Below, piece by piece: positions 52,282 through 62,400 of a DNA stretch of 64,000 bases. The notes beneath the pieces were generated by a model, which saw only the letters and a program-made list of their open reading frames with translations, ran no database searches and was not told the origin of the DNA. Source of the stretch: Aquisphaera insulae (GTDB lineage Bacteria; Planctomycetota; Planctomycetia; Isosphaerales; Isosphaeraceae); the NCBI RefSeq assembly GCF_011064615.1, contig NZ_JAALJH010000006.1, positions 62,001-126,000 on the forward strand, in the 5' to 3' direction. Numbering within the stretch: position 1 is the stretch's first letter; every line of letters starts with the position of its first letter. Both the position numbers and the translations under genes were made by a program.

Positions 52282-52923
52282 ATGACACGCGCCCGCCCCA
52301 CCCTCGACGTCTCTTCCTGCCTTCTCGAACCCGAGCGATTCCCGCTGGTGAACCCCCTGAGCTGGCATGACCTCTTCGGCGACGGCCGCGAGATCGAGCT
52401 CGAGGTGGGCTCCGGCAAGGGGCTCTTCCTGGCGAACTCCGCGCGGGAGCATCCCGACCGGGGCTATTTCGGGATCGAGATCTCGAAGAAATACGCGCGG
52501 CTGGCGGCCGAGCGGGCCGTGAAGGCCGGGCTGACGAACGTCCGGGTCTGGCCGGGGGACGCGGGCCCGGTCGTCGGCAAGCTCGTCCCGGACGCCAGCG
52601 TCGCCGCCGTCCACGTCTACTTCCCCGACCCCTGGTGGAAGAAGCGGCACAAGAAGCGACGCGTCTTCACGGAGTCGCTGGTGGCCTCGGTCCTCCGGAT
52701 CCTGAAGCCGGGAGGCCGGCTCGAGGTGGCCACCGACGTCGAGGAATACTACGAGGTCATCCGGGCCCTCGTCGCCGCCGAGCCTCGCCTCCCGGAGCAG
52801 CCGGCGATGAGCCTAAGAGAGCCCGAGCACGACCTCGATTACCTGACGAACTTCGAGCGCAAGTTCCGGATCGAGGGCCGGCCGATCCACCGGGCAAGCT
52901 ACCGGAAGTCGGTTTCTTCCTGA
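52282..52923 (+). CDS. trmB: tRNA (guanine-N7-)-methyltransferase
   Basis: The 213-residue protein has ELEVGSGKGLFLANSAREH (SAM motif), YFGIEISKKYARLAAERAV, NVRVWPGDAGPVVGKLVPD, the TrmB signature VYFPDPWWKKRHKKRR near residue 113, and LEVATDVEEYYEVI. DLDYLTNFERKFRIEGRPI closes the family pattern. The enzyme methylates G46 of tRNAs in the cytoplasm. It begins at ATG 52282. All key residues are present and the length is normal. Confidence 0.94.
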   Translation: MTRARPTLDVSSCLLEPERFPLVNPLSWHDLFGDGREIELEVGSGKGLFLANSAREHPDRGYFGIEISKKYARLAAERAVKAGLTNVRVWPGDAGPVVGKLVPDASVAAVHVYFPDPWWKKRHKKRRVFTESLVASVLRILKPGGRLEVATDVEEYYEVIRALVAAEPRLPEQPAMSLREPEHDLDYLTNFERKFRIEGRPIHRASYRKSVSS

Positions 52924-52967
52924 CGAGCCGCGGACTCGCGAACGAGAGACGGAGATCGAACCCTCGT

Positions 52968-53735
52968 TCAGGGTAACCCGGCCACCGGGACGGCCTGAGG
53001 TGACGCCACGGCGATCGGGAGCGATTTCGAGGGGGCGGCCGGGTAAGGCATCTGCGGGGCGGGCAACGCCCTGGCCGGTGCGTACCCGAAGTCGCTGGGT
53101 GGCGCCCAGAAGGTGAGATTGTCGGGAGCAGGCAGAAAACGACCTGGACTGTCCGCGTTCTCGGCCAGGACGAGGCGGGCCCTGGACTCGAAGTAAGGGC
53201 TGCTATAGCTGAAATTCAGGATCGTCACGGCGAGGGCGTCGGCGATGTCGGTGTACTGCGGATAGAAGGCCGGCAATTGTTCAAGCTCGACTCTCAGGGC
53301 ATTGGCCATGCTACGCCTTGCCCTGTAGATCATCATTCCGCGCTTGCCCGAAAGGAGGATCCCCCCGTCATCCCGGATCGAGATCAGCTCTTCCGACATC
53401 GAGGCCAGTGTCTGACCGAGATCGATCAAATCGAGCGGTCCCTGGATTGCGAGGAAGAGCGGCCCGAGCACCCCCGCGACACCGGGGAGCGCGGATTGAA
53501 TCGAGATGACTCGCGGCAGATGGGCGGCTAGACGCGTTGATGACCGGATCGCCCCCCCGCCAGGAACATCCCCCCGCACGGCAACCGCCACCCGAGAAAC
53601 CTCTTCCCGCCGGCTCCTGTCATCCGCCCGTCCCGGCGGTTCGGACGCCTCGAGACCGGAGCCCAATCCAAGACTCGCGACAATCGTCGCCGCGAGCAGC
53701 TCCCACCGGCCGCGCATGGCCTGGTTCGTCGTCAT
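52968..53735 (-). CDS. Exported hypothetical protein (255 aa)
   Basis: From ATG 53735 the product has a signal peptide (WELLAATIVASLGLGSGLEA), a helical middle (LDLIDLGQTLASMSEELISI; MANALRVELEQLPAFYPQYT) and a proline/alanine-rich end without cysteines. No domain is recognised. Other in-frame ATGs at 53762 and 53825 lie upstream, but the signal peptide is best placed from 53735. It is convergent with trmB and divergent from the large CLCA-like gene, and marks the start of a run of exported proteins. Confidence 0.6.
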   Translation of the reverse strand: MTTNQAMRGRWELLAATIVASLGLGSGLEASEPPGRADDRSRREEVSRVAVAVRGDVPGGGAIRSSTRLAAHLPRVISIQSALPGVAGVLGPLFLAIQGPLDLIDLGQTLASMSEELISIRDDGGILLSGKRGMMIYRARRSMANALRVELEQLPAFYPQYTDIADALAVTILNFSYSSPYFESRARLVLAENADSPGRFLPAPDNLTFWAPPSDFGYAPARALPAPQMPYPAAPSKSLPIAVASPQAVPVAGLP

Positions 53736-54022
53736 CGCGATCCCCGATCGAAAGGGTGTCATCGATCTCAGTTCCCAACGCGAGCGAACGAGAGCGATCT
53801 TAGGCACAGCGATGAGTGGGATCAAGGAAAATAGGAAGGATGCGCCACTTCAGGAATGGGGGCTGCGAAAATCCCTGTGCATTCCTCGGTTTGATGGATC
53901 AATTTTGCACGACGGCGGTCTTTCTCTTCGTAGAATCCTGGCAATGCAGGTAATCTAGGACCCCATCCATCCGTACTGCATCGCGGCCTCGTTGAACGAT
54001 CGAGGTTGAGGGTGCGTGACAA

Positions 54023-57000
54023 GTGTATGACATCATGGGACGCAGAACCGGGAGATCACCCTTGCCACACATCCCAGCTCTCGGAGTTCGTGGCTGGTTG
54101 GTTGCCGCGTGCATCGGCCAGGCGTACTGGCTCACCCCTGGGCAGGCCGAGGACAAGGTTCCTGGTGGTGGTGAGCCCCTGGCGCAGGCACTCACCTACA
54201 CGTACGCCTATCTCCCGCACGATCAGATGACGGCCTCGGACCGGGGGAAACTCGGAGCCAGCATCAAGCCATGGAGGCTCGAGCACGCGGGGAAGGATGA
54301 AAGGCTCCGCGAGCTGGTCGCCGGGGCGGGGGCCGTCCTGACGAGTGCGACCCGGGGCAAGGTGAAGATCGGAAGCCTTACCTACGTTCCCGACATCCTG
54401 AACGCAAACCTCATCGTCGCCCTGGAAGGCGGTGGTCCGGATTCCGGCTGGGCGACCCCGGCCGGCGTCGGCAGGCCGGGACACGTCGGCCTCTATTACG
54501 AGAGCTTGACCCGACTCAAGGAGACCGACGCCACCCTGCTGGTGGCTCATCTCCTGGCGCACTACCTATTCGACCTGCCGGATGAGATTGGCGACCCGGG
54601 GAGGCCGGCCTCGTGCCCGGGGCAGGACCTGGACGCGCCGGGTTGCCTGATGGCGAACTTCCTCTCGACCGGCCCAAGGCTCGGATATTACGGCAAGTTC
54701 TGCGAGAGCGATCACAACCGCGCCGCCCCGTCCGGCGCCACGCTGTCGCACGACCACGAGGCGAGGGATTCGTGCCAGTTTCTGATCAATCGATTCCTCG
54801 AGCGCCGGAAGGTCTCGGCGAGTCTCGCCACGCAGGACACCCGCTGGAGCCGGTTCGATGCCATCCAGATCGCGGCTCGGTCGCACCTTCGGTCCGGCAT
54901 CGAGGCCCAGGGGATCGGCAAGAATCGCCGGACTCTTTCGCTCACGCCCAGCCAGGAGGCCGAGGCCCGCCGGATCGTCCGCCAGTTCCTCGAGAACCAG
55001 GTGGCCCGGCTCCGGCGGGATCCGGAGTATCCCGAGGCCGTGCGGGACGACGAGATCGAGGCCGCGGTCGGGGATGTCCTCCGGTTCGTCCTCCTCGAAC
55101 CCGTCGACTGGCCCGAGAAGTTCGGCGGCAAGCTGAGGACTGAGCTGGAAGGCGTCGCCCGGAACGCCGCGGCGGGTCGCCCCGACGCCATCCTCGCTCC
55201 CTTCGCGGGCCAGCTCAACCCGACCATGGAGGAGCCGCTGCTCGCCCCCCTGGTCACGCAGGTGAAGGGCGCATTGCTGACGTCGCTCTTCAGCAATCCG
55301 CTGGGTCCGTTCGCGATCTCGGATACGCCGGGGCCGCGTTCGATCCTGCCGTCGGATGATCGATTCCTGGAGCTGCTGGCCAGGGAGGCCGTCCAGCATG
55401 CGGCCTCGGATCGCATCGCCCAGCGGAAGCCCCTGCTCCTGGAAGGGAGCAAGGCCCCGACCGCCCCCCCGGCGCCGGAGCAGGGTGTCAGGGACCTGGT
55501 CCTGTTTCTTGCCCCCGATCCGCTCGATCCTCAGTACGACCTGATCGCGAGTGACGGTCTCCCCTACGAGAAGGCTCCAAGGCTCGCCCTGGATATCCTC
55601 AAGGGGGGGCCGGACGGCTCCTGCTTCAAGGTCGAGAATCTCTCCGAGGTCGAGTCGCCGCCCACCGGCGAGGCCGTCATCCTGGCGAATGTCCTGGGCA
55701 AGCTCGTGAAAGGTGGCAAGGCGCCCGCCGGCTCGATACCGGCCCGCCTCGCGCGGTTCAAGCAACAGGTCAGGGACCTGAAAGTCCGACTCGAGTCGAA
55801 GGAGAAGTCCCCGCGCGTACGCGGCATCGTGGTGCTCGCCCCCAACGGCGGGATCCCGATGCCGGCGAAGTCGGACCTGAAGGACCTTTGCGAGGCCTTG
55901 AGAGACTGGACCCGGGCCGCCGGGATCGGCCCGGGTGAGGCTCGGGCCATCCACGTGATCCAAGTCGGTGCGGGTCACCTGGATCTTCCGCTCGGGAACC
56001 TCGGGCACGCCTCGGGCGGTAGCGTCCAGCACATCGACTCGGTCAAGGGCCTGGCCTTCGCCATCCAGCAGGTCCGCTCCCGACTCTCCTGCGGTACGCT
56101 GGTCTCGATCCCCCAGGACGGCGTGATCGATCTCCGGGCCGTCAAGGAGCTGGAAAAGCGGGGAAAGGGACCGACCCAGGGGAAGGGCTCGGTCCCGGAA
56201 GATTCACGATCGACGGTGAAGATCCTCGAGCCTCCCAATGATCCCTCCTCGATCCAGGTCGAGCTCGACGCCTTCACGGCGGAGCACGGCGGGACCTACG
56301 AGTTCATCCTGGCGCTCGATCGCCCGCTCGCGAAGCTCCCGGCCGAGGCTCCCGTGCTCGAGCTCTATCGGGACGATTTTCCGACCGACCAGCCGGGGCT
56401 CTCGCTCGATCATGATGCGTCGAGCGAGCGCCTTCTGGTCTACCGGTTGGCCCCGCCCGAGCAGGATTTCGCCTCCCAGGACGTCGATGATTCGGCATTC
56501 CGGATCGCCGAGGGGCGGTATCGTCCGCGGATCCGTTTCCGCCGCGACTCGTTGCCCGAGGTTGTCGAGGCCACACCGGAGAAGCCGGACGTGAACCTGC
56601 TGGGGTTCACCTTCAGCATCGCCACGTCCCGAAATGCGTTTCATCTCGTCGCCGGGATCCGCGAGCCGGAAGGCACGATGGCCACCTCGGTGGTCGGGCT
56701 GGGGGCGAACCAGGTCATCCTGGAGGCCGCGATGATCGCCGGGGCCCCCATCGTCGGCGCCGAGATCCGCGGGATGGTGACGCGCCAAGATTCCGCGGGG
56801 GGCGGCTCGAGGATCTTCACCGCGGAGCTGCTCGATGACGGCATCTTCCCGGACCTGCGGCGCGGCGACGGCATCGCGACCGGGCGGATCGGGTTGCCTC
56901 CTTCCGCCGGCCGAAGCACGGCCGACTACCGGATCGTCGTCGAGGGCCGGACGACGACCGAATCCCGGTTCATCCCCCTGGTCGATCCGGTGATGCATCC

Positions 57001-57097
57001 CGACACGACCGAGTCCGAGGCGCCATCAATCACGCCGCCGATGCCGATCTTCCAGCGGGCTCAATGCTTCGGGCTGGAGGTCCGGGGCAAGGGGTGA
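54023..57097 (+). CDS. Large exported CLCA-like protein with a degenerate protease site (pseudoprotease)
   Basis: The 1024-residue protein has a signal peptide (WLVAACIGQAYWLTPGQAED) and a CLCA-like N-terminal domain. WATPAGVGRPGHVGLYYESL precedes the zinc site VAHLLAHYLFDLPDE near residues 175-188. H176, H180 and D187 match the ligand spacing of CLCA metalloproteases, but the catalytic Glu is Leu (codon CTC at 54551). Cysteines follow in CPGQDLDAPGCLMANF and KFCESDHN. A Rossmann/VWA-like region without DxSxS follows, then a beta-sandwich region (from about 731: VKILEPPNDPSSIQVEL) and a CLCA-like C-terminus with LLDDGIFPDLRRGDGIATG. The GTG 54023 start could instead be ATG 54035. It is a paralogue of the gene at 59459. 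Confidence 0.78.
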   Translation: MYDIMGRRTGRSPLPHIPALGVRGWLVAACIGQAYWLTPGQAEDKVPGGGEPLAQALTYTYAYLPHDQMTASDRGKLGASIKPWRLEHAGKDERLRELVAGAGAVLTSATRGKVKIGSLTYVPDILNANLIVALEGGGPDSGWATPAGVGRPGHVGLYYESLTRLKETDATLLVAHLLAHYLFDLPDEIGDPGRPASCPGQDLDAPGCLMANFLSTGPRLGYYGKFCESDHNRAAPSGATLSHDHEARDSCQFLINRFLERRKVSASLATQDTRWSRFDAIQIAARSHLRSGIEAQGIGKNRRTLSLTPSQEAEARRIVRQFLENQVARLRRDPEYPEAVRDDEIEAAVGDVLRFVLLEPVDWPEKFGGKLRTELEGVARNAAAGRPDAILAPFAGQLNPTMEEPLLAPLVTQVKGALLTSLFSNPLGPFAISDTPGPRSILPSDDRFLELLAREAVQHAASDRIAQRKPLLLEGSKAPTAPPAPEQGVRDLVLFLAPDPLDPQYDLIASDGLPYEKAPRLALDILKGGPDGSCFKVENLSEVESPPTGEAVILANVLGKLVKGGKAPAGSIPARLARFKQQVRDLKVRLESKEKSPRVRGIVVLAPNGGIPMPAKSDLKDLCEALRDWTRAAGIGPGEARAIHVIQVGAGHLDLPLGNLGHASGGSVQHIDSVKGLAFAIQQVRSRLSCGTLVSIPQDGVIDLRAVKELEKRGKGPTQGKGSVPEDSRSTVKILEPPNDPSSIQVELDAFTAEHGGTYEFILALDRPLAKLPAEAPVLELYRDDFPTDQPGLSLDHDASSERLLVYRLAPPEQDFASQDVDDSAFRIAEGRYRPRIRFRRDSLPEVVEATPEKPDVNLLGFTFSIATSRNAFHLVAGIREPEGTMATSVVGLGANQVILEAAMIAGAPIVGAEIRGMVTRQDSAGGGSRIFTAELLDDGIFPDLRRGDGIATGRIGLPPSAGRSTADYRIVVEGRTTTESRFIPLVDPVMHPDTTESEAPSITPPMPIFQRAQCFGLEVRGKG

Positions 57098-57221
57098 GGC
57101 CGGCTCGATGAAAACCTGGTATCGACGGCCCCACAGCCGGGATCTGGACGGGAAGGATTTTGTTGCGCCTGACGCGGCCCGCGATGCCGTTGGGAACCTG
57201 GCCCCGGCGCGATCGCCAGGC

Positions 57222-57309
57222 GGCGCCTGGCTCGGCAGGAGCCTCGCCCTCCCATTCGGAGAAGAGCCGCTCCCAGACCGGGAGGGCGAGGCTCTTGCCG
57301 AGCCAGGCG
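57222..57309. repeat. Palindromic GC-rich intergenic repeat
   Basis: Two 31-base arms, 57222-57252 and 57279-57309, are reverse complements with one mismatch (left arm GCGCCTGGCTCGGCAGGAG...; right arm ...CCGAGCCAGGCGC) around a 26-base spacer. It would form a long hairpin or cruciform. Frames read through it give GRARLLPSQ and EGEAPAEP-type peptides, which recur as spurious proteins in planctomycete genomes, so it is probably a dispersed REP-like element. It sits after the CLCA-like pseudoprotease gene. Confidence 0.7.
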
Positions 57310-57445
57310 CACGCTGAGGCATGCCGACAGGCCTCGTTCCCACGCAACAAGACCTGGACAAGACGCCCGGGTCGTCCAGACCAGCTCTTCATCACGCCAG
57401 TGGAGGCTTCGGTCCAGAATCATCGGCGGCGAAGCCGCGGTCCCA

Positions 57446-57940
57446 TCACGCGGGGGGAGGAGTCAGCGGGCCGAGGACCTCGCGCACGATCTCGCTGGCG
57501 AGCTCGAGCTGGGACGGTCGCAGCCGCATGACCGGGACGTGGTCGAAGTCGGCCACCAGGGCCCGGGCTTCGCGATCGAGCATCGCCTGTCGCTCGTCTG
57601 GCGACGACTCGGAATCGAGCAGGGAATTCCAGTCCCGAAGGACCTTCACGATCTCGACACGATGAAGTCTCGACGCATCGACCTTCATGAACACGTTGTC
57701 AAACGAGAACTCCCACCTCGGCCGCGGGGCCAGCCAATCATTGATCCGCGAGACGAGACGGAACGGGGCCGAGGTGACGACCGGCAGGAGGGCGACCAGG
57801 AAGTCGGCGCGGATTCCTGGCTTCACCTCATGAGTGACGGTCAGGTCCTCGTGGACCTGCGTCGTACGAGGGCAGCCCGCGAGCATGCCCAGCACGATCA
57901 CGATGAGCCATGATCTTCGCAGCGGCCCAGAGCGCCTCAT
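57446..57940 (-). CDS. Lipoprotein of unknown function (164 aa)
   Basis: From ATG 57940 (AGGAG eight bases upstream) the product has the signal SWLIVIVLGMLAGC with lipobox LAGC near residue 22. The mature domain has ALLPVVTSAPFRLVSRINDW, WEFSFDNVFMKVDASRLHRV and a helical end (LELASEIVREVLGPL). No family recognised. It lies between the two CLCA-like genes on the opposite strand, so it may be linked with them. The 57098-57445 gap beside it holds the palindromic repeat and no gene. Confidence 0.62.
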   Translation of the reverse strand: MRRSGPLRRSWLIVIVLGMLAGCPRTTQVHEDLTVTHEVKPGIRADFLVALLPVVTSAPFRLVSRINDWLAPRPRWEFSFDNVFMKVDASRLHRVEIVKVLRDWNSLLDSESSPDERQAMLDREARALVADFDHVPVMRLRPSQLELASEIVREVLGPLTPPPA

Positions 57941-58091
57941 GAGTTGGCTCCTGGACGGTGGCCGTCGATGGTGCGGGTCTGGACTTGAACGGGAGCAGCC
58001 TGGTTTCGGGTCACCGGCGGCTCTCAAAGCACTGGGGCGATAGAGAGCATTTTAGTGAAACGATTCGTTCGCGTCACCCGGAAAGCGTCTC

Positions 58092-58136
58092 ACAAAAAAT
58101 AAGGCCGGCGAGTCCTTCGCGAAGGACTCGCCGGCC
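58092..58136 (-). terminator. Intrinsic terminator of the low-complexity exported protein gene
   Basis: A perfect 34-base palindrome (58103-58136, centre TTCGCGAA) is followed on the minus strand by TTATTTTTTG. It is 34 bases past the stop at 58171. Confidence 0.9.
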
Positions 58137-58170
58137 GGTTTCGATCGAGCTCAGGATCGGGCGGGTGGTG

Positions 58171-59091
58171 TCAGGGATAGCTCTTGCAGAGGCAGAAGAA
58201 CTTGTGGCCGCACGGCTTGACCGGGACGAAGGAGACCGGCGCCATGGGGTAAAGGGTGTACTGGGGATAGGCGGGGGCCGCCGCTTGCTGATAGATGACG
58301 TAACTCGTCTGCCCCGGTGCCAGGGCCTTCGGCGCAGTGACGCCGCCGTCTCCGGTCCCCGGGTTGCCCCCGTTGTCGTCGCCGGTCGACCCGTCCAGGG
58401 TTTCCTTGACGAGCCGCCGCGCCAGGGATTTGTCCGCGGCCTTCAAGTCGTCCACCGACGTGTCCCTGGCCTCGGCGATCAGTTCCTTCGCCTTGTCGAG
58501 CAACTGGTTTCGCCGCTCGGAACCGGTCACGCCGTCTTCCTTCAGCGACTCCTTGAGCTCGGTCAGCTCCTCCCGGATGGCATCGACATCGGCCTTGGGC
58601 AGGGTGGTATTCGTGGGTGCGGCGGCCACGCCGGGCGCCGCCGCGGTCGTCCCGGGCGACCAGACCAGCCACTGGCCGTTCGACGTGCTGGTCGGGGCGC
58701 TCGCCGTGGTCGCGTTCGACGCCGGGGCACTCGCGGCGGGGGCGGCGGCGACGGGGTTAAAAACCAGCGGGGTCGGGGCGGACGCCACCGGCGCCGCGTA
58801 GGTCGGGGCGGACGCCACCGGGGTCACGTAGGTCGGCGCCGAGGCCGCGGGGGCCGCATAGGTCGGAGCGGACGCGGTCGAAATCGCACCGACGAAGACG
58901 GGGGCGGACGCCATCGGCATCATCGGGGCCGCGCCGTAAACCGGAAAGCCCATCGGCACCGGGGCATAGGCGTAAGCGGTCGCCTTCCTGTGATGATCCG
59001 GGAACGCATGGGCGGAGCCCGGGGCCATCAGGCCGAGCCCCGCCAGATAGAGGAATGGCCGGACCATCCCCGATCGATTGATGCTGGACAT
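58171..59091 (-). CDS. Exported low-complexity Ala/Pro/Ser-rich protein with tandem repeats
   Basis: The 306-residue protein has a signal peptide (LYLAGLGLMAPGSAHA). A repetitive region follows with the unit ASAPTYAAPV (about residues 72-105), then a helical segment (VDAIREELTELKESLKEDG; KAKELIAEARDTSVDDLKAA) and a C-terminus with Tyr/Pro-rich sequence and Cys in KPCGHKFFCLCKSYP. The unit repeats at least four times with one variant (APTYVTP). A strong terminator follows. It is exported, perhaps as a cell-wall or matrix protein. No family recognised. Confidence 0.72.
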   Translation of the reverse strand: MSSINRSGMVRPFLYLAGLGLMAPGSAHAFPDHHRKATAYAYAPVPMGFPVYGAAPMMPMASAPVFVGAISTASAPTYAAPAASAPTYVTPVASAPTYAAPVASAPTPLVFNPVAAAPAASAPASNATTASAPTSTSNGQWLVWSPGTTAAAPGVAAAPTNTTLPKADVDAIREELTELKESLKEDGVTGSERRNQLLDKAKELIAEARDTSVDDLKAADKSLARRLVKETLDGSTGDDNGGNPGTGDGGVTAPKALAPGQTSYVIYQQAAAPAYPQYTLYPMAPVSFVPVKPCGHKFFCLCKSYP

Positions 59092-59458
59092 GGACCGTAT
59101 CCCTCGCAGAGTACCAGTTCGAATCGTCTCGACCGCTCAAGTCAAGATCCACGTCGCGACGGGAACTCCGCATGCGGATTCCCATCACCTCCCCGGCTCC
59201 GTCCCTCGGGTGAGGCGCCTGTCGCACTCCCTTGCACGCCGCGAGTTCGCCACCTTGCTAATCCAGTATACCCGATTTCGTGACAACCGGCCTCGATTCC
59301 CCAGAATCTGGAGCTCTCCCGTCTTCGCCGGCGCTCGTCGGTTCTTTTCCGCGGTTCTGCGTTTTCCTTTTCACGATTCTGCCGCCCCAATGTTATAATG
59401 GGTCAATCAGGCAATTTAAGCAGTCGATCAACTCGAGCCAATCCCCTTCGAGGCTGCC
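59092..59458. other. Intergenic region between divergent exported-protein genes (367 bases)
   Basis: It contains the extended -10 promoter at 59370-59399 before the large CLCA-like gene. The rest shows no gene or repeat that I can name. Confidence 0.45.
59370..59399 (+). promoter_or_regulatory. Sigma-70-type promoter with extended -10 for the CLCA-like protease gene
   Basis: TTCACG, 18 bases, then TGT-TATAAT (exact -10 with the TG extension). The -10 ends 59 bases before ATG 59459. Confidence 0.5.
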
Positions 59459-62400
59459 ATGTCGAGCAAAGTCAGACGGGTCGCGTGGCGATGCGCAGGG
59501 ATCGCGCTGTACCTGGGGCTCGTCGGCTCCGCACTGGCCGGCCCCGCCAAGTACACGGGGGAGACTCGCTCGGCTAGGGTCACGTACACCTTCGCCGAGA
59601 TCCCCTCCTTCGGGATGACGCCGGACCAGCTCCAGACCCTTGGTCGGCCCCAGAGCCCGTCGAAGGAGCAGGAGGCCTACATCCGGGCCCTGGTGAAGGA
59701 CGCCAGCACGGTCCTCTACGAGCTCTCGGAGAAGCGGCTCCGGATCGACCCGTTCGACTACGTGGAGAACGTCAAGGGCGCGGATATCGTCATCTCGCTG
59801 ACCGGGGATCCGGGACGAGGCGGCTGGGCGACGCCGGGGGGGATCGAGGGTCGGCCCGGTCAGATCGGGCTCTACTTCAAGAACCTGCAACGCTACTCCC
59901 AGGAGCAGGCGGCGCTGACGGTGGCCCACGAGATCAGCCATTACATCTTCGCCCTGCCGGACGAGTACCAGGACGGGGCCACCAGGGGGCTCTGCCCCCA
60001 GGCCAATGCGATGGGCCCCGGCTGCCTGATGGACAATTACTTCCTCCGGCAGGGGGACTACGGCCGCTTCTGCAACGGCGATCACAACGCCCAGGCCCCC
60101 AATCCGATCACGCTCGCCCACGAGCACACGCAGCAGCAGTCTTGCAAGTTCTGGGTGGACAAGTTCTTCCAGTTGCGGCCCCCGTCGTCGCTGGAGTCGA
60201 GCGACGAGGTGAAGCTCGACACCGCGGCCGTGAGCGCCGACCAGCCCTTCACGGGACGGTTCCGTTCCATCGTCAATGCCACGACGACCTTCGCCCGGGG
60301 CCAGATCGCCGACAAGAACATCGGCAAGAACCGGACCTCGATCGCCCCGAAGAGTAACGATCTCACGCAGATCAAGCGGCTGGCACGCGTCTTCCTCGAC
60401 ACCCAGCTCAAGGTCCTGGGCTCCGATCCCGACTTCATCAAGCCGACGTCGAGTCAGAAGACGAAGGCGCTGGAGTTGATCGCGCGCAATGCCTTCTCCG
60501 ATCCGGCCGGGACCCTGATCGAGGCGACCTCGACGCTGGGCCCTGAGATCATCGACAACCTGAGGGTGAAGGCCCGTGAGCTGGCCTCGGCCGAGACCGC
60601 AAAGATCACGCGACAGGGCGGCGGCGGCTTGGCCCAGAGCCTGCTTTCGGCCGACTCGTCCGCGCCCGAGCGGCTGAAGCGGTTCCAGCCGACGATCGAC
60701 CTGATCAAGAAGGCTCTCCTGGCCTACCTGACCGGCGCGGGGGGGGGCGGCTTCAAGATCGCCTCCGCACCGGGCCCCAACACCCTCGGCCCGGAAGAGC
60801 AGAGGCTCGTCGAGAAGATCGCGCGTGAAGCCGTGCTGGGCACGTCGGACAGCAGCAGCTCCGCGACCCTGACGGAGGCGGCGAAGCTGCACATTCGGCT
60901 CTCGCTGGAGACGGCGCAGAACCTGATCGACGTCTCAAGCGACCTGGACGTCCCGGGCGTCGAGAGCCGCACCCAGGATCTGAGGGTCTATCGAGACCTC
61001 CTGAGCAAGTTCGCCCTGCCGGGCAAGACGTTCACCGGCTTCGGCCGGCGGCGGACGTACATCGTCGCCCCTCCGTCGCTCTATCCCGAGAAGGACCTGG
61101 TCCGGATCGATGCCGGCGACAAGATGCCCTACGAGCAGATCCGCCGGCTGGCGATCAATCAAATCACCAAGCTCATCGATCGCGAGCGGATCGAGGAGGT
61201 CGAGGTGCCCCTGACGGGGGATCTTGGCGCGATGAACAACGGCGATCGGCTTCGCGCCTTCAACAAGATGGTGAACTCGCTCACCGAATCGGTGCGTCGA
61301 AATCGGGCCGAGAACATCATCCTGATCACCCCGCCGGGCGGCCTGCCGGTCGAGTTGAGCGACGAGCTGGAGGGCCTCCGCGCCCGGCTCCAGAAGAATG
61401 GCGACGTCCGCCTCGACGTGATCGAGATGTTCGACGGCAGCATACCCCTCCGCCTTCGCGACCAGGCCCACCAGTCGGGGGGTACGGTCCAGCTCGTCGC
61501 GGACATCGACGAGCTGGGGACCATCGCCCAGCGGATCAAGAACGACATCTCCGCCGGCGCCTGGGTGAGCTTCCCCGACCAGGGGACGATCAATCTCGAC
61601 CTGGGGACGACGAGCAGGCTTGCCCCGAAGTCGACCGCCAGGGAGACCGACTCCAACTTCTGGCAGGAGATCGTGACCAACTACGTCGGCGACCGCCGGA
61701 AACCGAAGGGCGGGTTGCTCAGCGAGATCGAGGAGGATCTCGACAACAACCTGCGTCGAAACCTCGACTTCATCAACTCCGCATTCCTGAAGAACACGAT
61801 GAAGCCGCCGGAGTACGAAAGCCTGAGCGTCGTCCAGTCGAGCCTCTACAAGCTCACCAACAATCTGAGATCGGCACGCAACGCCATCCGCGAGCTGCAA
61901 CTGGGAAACGTCGACGGACCGGCCGATCGGGCTATCGGCGCGGTTCGGCAGGCGAAGGATACGATTCATGCCCTGGTCTGGAGGAATCTCGGCCGGGACG
62001 AGGGCTTCCTGGCCAGGACGGATGACGCCCTGGACGGGCAGTTGAGGGACGCCATGCGAAGGCAGGCGATCGCGCTCGAGTCGCAGGCGAAGGAGAATGA
62101 GGATTGCGTGGAACGCCTGGAGACCTTGAGGCAAGGAGTGGTGAACACCAGCGGTGAAAAAGACAAGGACGCCCTGATCAGAGAATTCTCGGAGCGGTGG
62201 CGAACCAATGCGAGACGCCTGCACCTCCGAGCCGCGTCGCTCCACCTCGCGCTCGCGGAGTACGACAGCGACGTACGGCTCTTGGAGCGGCAGCTTTCGG
62301 CGAAGCTGGACACCGCCCGGGACGCGGCGAACACCCTGAAGAAGCTGACTCGCTGGCAAGAGACTTTCAACAGGTTGAAGACCTCCCTGAACGACCTGAA

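Noticed and set aside
57026..57423. Several overlapping short ORFs after the pseudoprotease gene
   Set aside because: They read through the palindromic repeat in different frames and give EGEAPAEP or RARLLPSQ-type peptides, so they are not genes.
59117..59125. GTTCGAATC, a tRNA T-loop-like sequence
   Set aside because: The flanking five bases cannot form a T-stem and no anticodon or acceptor arm is present.
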